This document shows, one piece after another, positions 55,657-60,307 of a stretch of DNA of 60,307 bases. The position numbers and the translations under genes were made by a program. The stretch covers positions 1 to 60,307 of the forward strand of contig NZ_BAFC01000072.1 in the NCBI RefSeq assembly GCF_000248055.1, read 5' to 3'. Within the stretch, counting starts at the first letter, position 1; every line of letters begins with the position of its first letter. Under the pieces are notes generated by a model. It did not search any database, was not told where the DNA came from, and was given only the letters and a program-made list of their open reading frames with translations. This DNA comes from Gordonia sputi NBRC 100414 (GTDB taxonomy: Bacteria > Actinomycetota > Actinomycetes > Mycobacteriales > Mycobacteriaceae).

Positions 55657-57231
55657 TCAGCCGTTCTCGGCGATGTCCTCGATCACGCGCGCGATGGTGC
55701 GGACCGGGACGCCGGTTCCGCCCTTGGGGGTGTAACCCCACGGTGCTCCGGAGTTGAAAGCCGGTCCGGCGACGTCGATGTGGGCCCACTGCACGCCGTC
55801 GGCGACGAACTCCTTCAGGTACAGGCCCGCGGCGAGCATGCCGCCGTTGCGGTGGTTGGTGACGTTGGCGAGGTCGGCCACTCGCGACTTCAGGTCGGTG
55901 CGTAGCTCCGCGGCGAGCGGCATCGGCCACGCGTTCTCGCCGACTTCCTGCGAGAGTTCGGCGACGCGGTCGCGGAACTCCTCGGTGCCCATCACACCCG
56001 GTGTACGTGCCCCGAGTGCGACCATCTGGGCGCCGGTGAGCGTCGCGGTGTCGATGAGGTAGTCGGGTTCGTCCTCGCATGCGCGCACGATCGCGTCGGC
56101 AAGGACCAGGCGGCCCTCGGCGTCAGTGTTCAAGACCTCGACGGTGGTTCCGCCGTACTGGGTGAGTACGTCGCCGGGGCGCTGCGCGGTACCCGACGGC
56201 ATGTTCTCGGCCATCGGCACGGTCGCAGTGACCGAGACGTCGACGTCGAGGCGAGCGGCCAGGATGGTGGCCGCGATGACGGCGGCGGCACCTCCCATGT
56301 CGGAGGTCATGTGATCCATGTTGGCTGCGGGTTTGATCGAGATGCCGCCGGTGTCGAAGGTGATCCCCTTGCCGACGAGGGCCACCTTTTTGGCGTCCTT
56401 CTTTCCCGTGTGCGTCAGCCGGACCAGTCGCGGCAGGCGTGAACTGCCCTTGCCGACGCCGATGATGCCGCCGTACCCGCCCTTCTCCAGCTCCGTGTCG
56501 TCGAGGATCTCGACCTTCAAGCCGACTCTGCTACCGAGATAGCGTGCGCGCTCGGCGAACTCTTCCGGGTAGAGGTGGCTCGGCGGGGTGTTGACGAAGT
56601 CGCGGGCGATCGCGGTGGCATCAGCGACGGCGACGGCGTGGTCGAGTTGCGCGGTGGCGGTTTTGCCGGTGTTCTCGACGAGCAGGCGCACCGTGGTCGG
56701 CGGAGTCTTTGTGGGAAGCGTTTTGGCGGAACGGAATTCGTCGAACCGGTATGCGCCAAGGAAGAAGCCCTCGGCGACGGGCTCGATGCCTCCGGCGGCG
56801 AGAGTGGTGGCGACTCGCTCGCGACCGTTCAGTGCACGGGCCACGATGCCCGCGGCCTGGCGGAGCTTCTCGGGATTCTCGACGTCGTCGGACGAGCCGA
56901 GGCCGACGGCCACCACGGCGTCGACGCCGAGCGACTCAGGTGCGGGAACGGTGGCCACATCACCGTGTGCGCCGCTGGCGCCGACCGCGACGAGCGCATC
57001 GCTGACGGCCGACGCCTGCGCGTCGTCGAGGAGCCCGTCGCCGATGAACAGGGTGGGCGCCGCGTCGGAGTCCGTGTCCTTGGAGTCTGTGTTTTTGGAG
57101 TTCGGGTCCTCGGGGTTGGGACTCTCGGGTGATACGAGCCCGATGACGAGCACCTCGTCGTTCTTGTCGAGGGAGGTTGCCAGTTGGATCTTGGGACCGC
57201 GTGTCCGGTCGACGCTCTCGTTCTTACTCAC
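55657..57231 (-). CDS. pepA: Leucyl aminopeptidase (M17)
   Basis: A 524-residue cytosolic aminopeptidase with two metal ions. N-terminal macro-like domain (about 15-190), then the catalytic domain: [25 protein letters not shown] and [13 protein letters not shown] with metal ligands, and [13 protein letters not shown] at the end. Residues about 40-56 carry a repeated acidic insertion ([10 protein letters not shown]) in the N-terminal domain. GTG start at 57231. Divergent from the CHAP gene over 87 bp. ephD, which lies next to pepB in M. tuberculosis, is absent. The 198-bp gap to dlaT has no gene. Confidence 0.93.
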   Translation of the reverse strand: MSKNESVDRTRGPKIQLATSLDKNDEVLVIGLVSPESPNPEDPNSKNTDSKDTDSDAAPTLFIGDGLLDDAQASAVSDALVAVGASGAHGDVATVPAPESLGVDAVVAVGLGSSDDVENPEKLRQAAGIVARALNGRERVATTLAAGGIEPVAEGFFLGAYRFDEFRSAKTLPTKTPPTTVRLLVENTGKTATAQLDHAVAVADATAIARDFVNTPPSHLYPEEFAERARYLGSRVGLKVEILDDTELEKGGYGGIIGVGKGSSRLPRLVRLTHTGKKDAKKVALVGKGITFDTGGISIKPAANMDHMTSDMGGAAAVIAATILAARLDVDVSVTATVPMAENMPSGTAQRPGDVLTQYGGTTVEVLNTDAEGRLVLADAIVRACEDEPDYLIDTATLTGAQMVALGARTPGVMGTEEFRDRVAELSQEVGENAWPMPLAAELRTDLKSRVADLANVTNHRNGGMLAAGLYLKEFVADGVQWAHIDVAGPAFNSGAPWGYTPKGGTGVPVRTIARVIEDIAENG

Positions 57232-57318
57232 CCGCTCAACTCTGCCACGTCATTCCGCGGACCGACACGATCTCCCCAGAGCGGGTCCGACACCGGCAAC
57301 CCTGCTTAGAGTGACCCG

Positions 57319-57999
57319 ATGAGCGTGGGTACGACGAGGCGCACCGGGCAGCGCGCGACGGCCGGGGTTGCCACACGTCGTCGTCGATGGTGGTTCGTCG
57401 CGGTGGTCGTGGTGGTGATCGCTGCCGGGGCGGTGGTCGTGGTGGTGATCGCTGCCGGGGCGGTGGTCGGACTACGCGCCGCTTCTGGCGACGACGATCC
57501 GCTCTCGCGTGCCGACGCGAAGGTCGGCGTGGGTTCGTCACGGCAGGCGTTCCCCGCGGTCGACACCAGCGGAGCGGATCCGGTGCGCGCGCGGATCGTC
57601 GACGTCGTGCACTCCGAGTACGACCGCAACGCGGCGGGCACGACGTACTCCGAGGGAGTCGACGAATCGTGGTGCGCCGACTTCGTCAGCACGGTGATGC
57701 GCAAAGCCGGTGTGCCGTTTGACAATCCGAACTCCGGATCATGGCGAATCCCCGGCGTCGCGACGCTGACCGATTATCTGCACGCGAGCGGGCGGTGGCG
57801 TCCGGCCTCGCGGGTGCCCGCCGCGGGCGACATCGTGCTCTACGACAAGCCCAGTCACTTTCGTCAGCACACGAACATCGTCGTCGCGCGTGACGGCAAC
57901 GTCGTGACGACAGTGGGCGGCGCCGAAGCGCAGGGGATCACGGTCGACCACTTCGATCTGCGGACGGTCGAGGGCGTGCAGGGTTACGGCGTCCCCTGA
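57319..57999 (+). CDS. Membrane-anchored CHAP-domain amidase/peptidase
   Basis: A 226-residue protein with a basic N-terminus, one long hydrophobic segment (about 24-54) and an extracytoplasmic CHAP domain (about 90-226). Catalytic Cys119 is in ESWCADFV and His184 in HTNIVVA, followed by VTTVGGAE. CHAP enzymes cut peptidoglycan cross-links or amides. The hydrophobic segment contains a 30-bp perfect duplication that lengthens it by ten residues. In M. tuberculosis this place holds the adenylyl cyclase Rv2212, absent here. It lies 58 bp before gcvT on the same strand. Confidence 0.85.
   Translation: MSVGTTRRTGQRATAGVATRRRRWWFVAVVVVVIAAGAVVVVVIAAGAVVGLRAASGDDDPLSRADAKVGVGSSRQAFPAVDTSGADPVRARIVDVVHSEYDRNAAGTTYSEGVDESWCADFVSTVMRKAGVPFDNPNSGSWRIPGVATLTDYLHASGRWRPASRVPAAGDIVLYDKPSHFRQHTNIVVARDGNVVTTVGGAEAQGITVDHFDLRTVEGVQGYGVP
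57401..57469. repeat. 30-bp tandem duplication in the transmembrane segment of the CHAP gene
   Basis: 57401-57430 and 57431-57460 are identical and the next nine bases repeat again. The unit encodes ten hydrophobic residues (VVVVVIAAGA), so the helix grew from about 20 to about 30 residues. Confidence 0.92.
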
Positions 58000-58057
58000 G
58001 TCGGCCGTCGTGTCGTGCGAGGTGCGCGGGCTCGTCGTCGATCGGTAATCTGCGCGC

Positions 58058-59167
58058 ATGACCGAATTGCTCGCCGGACCCATCGCCGACCGCCACTACG
58101 CACTCGGTGCCACCTTCGCCGAATTCGGTGGATGGCACATGCCCGTCTCGTATGCGGGCACCGTCGCGGAACACAACGCCGTCCGCGAGGCCGTCGGAAT
58201 CTTCGATGTCAGTCATCTCGGCAAGGCGCTCGTGAAGGGTTCCGGCGCAGCAGATTTCGTCAACTCGACGCTGACTAACGACCTCGGGAAGATCCACGCG
58301 GGCAAGGCGCAGTACACCCTGTGCTGCAACGAGTCCGGGGGAGTGGTCGACGACCTCATCGCCTACCTCGTCTCCGACGACGAAGTGTTCCTGGTTCCCA
58401 ACGCCGCGAACACCGCGAAGGTCGTCGCCGCGCTGCAGGCCGTCGCGCCCGACGGAATCGAGATCACCGACGCGCATCGTGACTACGCGGTCTTTGCCGT
58501 CCAGGGTCCGAAGAGTCCGGATGTGCTTGCCGCCGTTGGCCTTCCGACCGACATGGAGTACATGGCGTACGCGGATGCCGACCTCAAGACCGACGACGCG
58601 TCGTATCCGGTGCGGGTGTGCCGGACCGGATACACCGGCGAGCGTGGGTACGAGATCCTCCCGCGATGGAGCGATGCCGGCCCCGTGTTCGACGCTCTGC
58701 TCACCGAGGTGACCAACGCCGGAGGCCAGCCCGCCGGACTCGGCGCCCGTGACACGTTGCGCACCGAGATGGGCTACGCGTTGCACGGTCACGAACTCAC
58801 CGAGCAGATCACGCCCAACCAGGCACGCAGCGGATGGGCGGTCGGGTGGGACAAGCCCGCGTTCTTCGGTCGCGACGCCCTCGTGGCGGAGAAGGAGGCA
58901 GGGCCGGCCCGACGCCTCTACGGACTCAAGGCAACAGGTCGCGGCGTTCCGCGCGCGGGGCTGACGGTGCTGGCAGGTCCGGGTGGCGAGACTGTCGGCG
59001 AGACGACGTCCGGGACGTTCTCTCCGACCCTCAAGCAGGGCATCGCGCTCGCGCTGATCGACACGGCGTCGGGCATCAAGAAGGGTGCGGAGGTCGTGAT
59101 TGACGTCCGCGGGCGTGAGCTGACCTGCGAGGTGGTGATCCCGCCGTTCGTCGAGTCGCACGTGTGA
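58058..59167 (+). CDS. gcvT: Aminomethyltransferase, glycine cleavage T protein
   Basis: A 369-residue T protein that takes the aminomethyl group from lipoylated H protein to tetrahydrofolate, releasing ammonia. Signatures: [24 protein letters not shown], the Asp region [18 protein letters not shown], and [13 protein letters not shown] with [14 protein letters not shown] 58058; no SD is visible. The stop TGA belongs to the first unit of the repeat array that follows. No glycine riboswitch fits in the 58-bp gap upstream. gcvP and gcvH are not in the window. Confidence 0.94.
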   Translation: MTELLAGPIADRHYALGATFAEFGGWHMPVSYAGTVAEHNAVREAVGIFDVSHLGKALVKGSGAADFVNSTLTNDLGKIHAGKAQYTLCCNESGGVVDDLIAYLVSDDEVFLVPNAANTAKVVAALQAVAPDGIEITDAHRDYAVFAVQGPKSPDVLAAVGLPTDMEYMAYADADLKTDDASYPVRVCRTGYTGERGYEILPRWSDAGPVFDALLTEVTNAGGQPAGLGARDTLRTEMGYALHGHELTEQITPNQARSGWAVGWDKPAFFGRDALVAEKEAGPARRLYGLKATGRGVPRAGLTVLAGPGGETVGETTSGTFSPTLKQGIALALIDTASGIKKGAEVVIDVRGRELTCEVVIPPFVESHV

Positions 59168-59367
59168 TCTCGACAAGCTCGATCAGCGGTGGGGCGTCGA
59201 TCAGCGGTGGGGCGTCGATCAGCGGGTGATCTCGACAGGCTCGATCAGCGGGCGATCTCGACGGGCTCGATCAGCGGGTGATCTCGACAAGCTCGATCAG
59301 CGGGTGGGGCGTCTCGATCAGCGGGTGGGGCGTCTCGATGAGCGGGCGGGGCGTCTCGATCAGCGTG
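59163..59367. repeat. REP-like array of CTCGATCAGCGG units after gcvT
   Basis: The segment TCGATCAGCG recurs eight times plus one TCGATGAGCG variant. Four units have the long form GATCTCGACAAGCTCGATCAG; five have the short form GGGGCGT-(C)TCGATCAG. The first long unit begins inside the gcvT stop codon. The array ends about 45 bp before ilvE. A related single copy is at 36.1 kb. It takes up most of the 246-bp gap between gcvT and ilvE. Confidence 0.85.
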
Positions 59368-59413
59368 GGTGGTCGGTGAGGGTTGCTTTTCCTCGCGGCG
59401 TTACCATAGGCCA

Positions 59414-60307
59414 ATGACCTTGCAGTTCACCCGTACCGAGCATCCCCATCCGGTGTCGGAATCCCGTCGGGCGGAGATCCTCTCCGCGCCGGGATTCGGC
59501 AAGTACTTCACCGACAACATGGTGCTGGTGGACTACGACGTAGACCGCGGTTGGCACAGCGCGAAGGTCACGCCCTACGGACCGATCGCGCTCGATCCGT
59601 CGGCGATGGTTCTGCATTACGGACAGGAAGTCTTCGAGGGTCTGAAGGCGTATCGGCAGCCCGACGGTTCGATCGCCGCGTTCCGTCCGGAGGCCAACGC
59701 CCTGCGGCTGCAGCGTTCCGCTGAACGCCTCGCGATGCCGCCACTGCCGGTCGACGACTTCATCGAATCGCTGCGCGCGCTGTTGGACGCCGACAACGCA
59801 TGGGTTCCGCCCGCCGGTGGCGAGGAATCGCTGTACCTGCGCCCGTTCATGTTCGCCTCGCAGGCGGGGCTGGGCGTCAACGCTCCGTCGTCGCAGTACG
59901 TCTACTCGGTGATCGGCTCGCCCGCGGGCGCCTACTTCTCCGGCGGGATCAAGCCGGTGAGCGTGTGGCTGTCGACCGAATACGTCCGCGCAGCACCCGG
60001 TGGCACCGGCGCCGCGAAGTGCGGCGGCAACTACGCCGCGGCCTTCCTGGCGCAGGCGCAGGCCACCGCGCAGGGCTGCGACCAGGTGGTCTGGCTCGAC
60101 GCGGTGGAGCGTCGCTTCATCGAGGAGATGGGCGGCATGAACCTGTTCTTCGTGTTCGGTTCGGGAGCCGACGCGCGGTTGGTCACTCCGGAACTGTCCG
60201 GCTCGTTGCTGCCGGGTATCACGCGTGAATCGCTGCTCACCCTTGCGATCGACGCCGGGTTCTCCGTCGAGGAACGACGCATCTCCACCGAGGAACTCCG
60301 CAAGGGC
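59414..60307 (+). CDS. ilvE: Branched-chain amino acid aminotransferase, C-terminus beyond the window
   Basis: The first 298 residues of a fold-type IV PLP aminotransferase (usual length about 365). It interconverts Leu, Ile and Val with their 2-oxo acids. The PLP Lys202 lies in [12 protein letters not shown], with [13 protein letters not shown] and [14 protein letters not shown] ends 6 bases before the ATG and no SD is seen, so the mRNA may be leaderless. The same gcvT-ilvE neighbourhood exists in M. tuberculosis. Oxo acids from this step are also precursors for PanB substrate. Confidence 0.94.
   Translation, partial: MTLQFTRTEHPHPVSESRRAEILSAPGFGKYFTDNMVLVDYDVDRGWHSAKVTPYGPIALDPSAMVLHYGQEVFEGLKAYRQPDGSIAAFRPEANALRLQRSAERLAMPPLPVDDFIESLRALLDADNAWVPPAGGEESLYLRPFMFASQAGLGVNAPSSQYVYSVIGSPAGAYFSGGIKPVSVWLSTEYVRAAPGGTGAAKCGGNYAAAFLAQAQATAQGCDQVVWLDAVERRFIEEMGGMNLFFVFGSGADARLVTPELSGSLLPGITRESLLTLAIDAGFSVEERRISTEELRKG

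Noticed and set aside
58000..58057. Glycine riboswitch before gcvT
   Set aside because: Only 58 bp are available and no paired glycine aptamer elements can be seen.

Overview
The window reads as chromosome of a high-G+C mycolic-acid-forming actinomycete, most likely Gordonia or a close relative in Mycobacteriales. From memory of the Mycobacterium tuberculosis map, the gene order follows the Rv2210c-Rv2247 block almost gene for gene. Examples are accD6-kasA-acpM-fabD-mabR-aceE; DUF3052-ahpE; cobD, SURF1, ptpA, HAD, cobC, Nif3, zinc-ribbon protein, phosphatase; panB and a CaeA-like protease; glnA2-glnE ... glnA1; DUF4191-lipA-lipB-SDR-dlaT; pepA; gcvT; ilvE. GTG and TTG starts, 4-base start/stop overlaps and sparse SD motifs also fit. 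The genus call is an inference.

Layout. 1-0.3 kb: an insertion-sequence end. 0.3-9 kb (minus): FAS-II genes with their PucR-type regulator, then pyruvate dehydrogenase E1. 9-11 kb (plus): exported lipoprotein, DUF3052, peroxiredoxin. 11-23 kb: accessory block absent from the M. tuberculosis order, with a glycogen debranching enzyme, aldo-keto reductase, secreted HNH nuclease, tRNA-Val, CAAX protease with a membrane SDR, WYL regulator, secreted esterase divergent from a secreted GH1, mycothiol-linked isomerase-like protein and spermidine-synthase-like protein. 23-34 kb: cobalamin genes, SURF1, phosphatases, Nif3, RNase P RNA, an RNB nuclease and a CYTH-CHAD protein. 34-38 kb: proline iminopeptidase, panB, exported protease. 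38-49 kb: glutamine synthetases with their adenylyltransferase, interrupted by a 5.4-kb insert (EEP nuclease, heme oxygenase, Dcu transporter, broken MFS gene, DUF4189 protein). 49-60 kb: RDD and DUF4191 membrane proteins, lipoate synthesis, E2, aminopeptidase, CHAP protein, gcvT, start of ilvE.

Functional themes. Lipoate: LipB and LipA make the cofactor used by DlaT (E2), which partners AceE, and by the glycine cleavage system served by GcvT. Nitrogen: GlnE is predicted to adenylylate GlnA1 at Tyr405, and glnA1 carries a good GlnR-type box directly upstream of a predicted promoter. Envelope lipids: FabD, AcpM, a single KasA (no kasB) and AccD6.

Non-coding architecture is the most unusual part. 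RNase P RNA lies between two arrays of the same 21-bp repeat in opposite orientation, five copies each, in exact 21-bp register. A 20-bp repeat between glnE and the next gene makes a chain of six- or seven-codon micro-ORFs joined by start/stop overlaps. A REP-like motif supplies the stop codon of gcvT. Large dyads lie between kasA and accD6, beside tRNA-Val, before the WYL regulator and after glnA1. Several genes carry perfect 15- or 30-bp in-frame duplications, and an MFS and a SnoaL-like gene are decayed. I found no CRISPR array, prophage, integrase or recognisable defence system.
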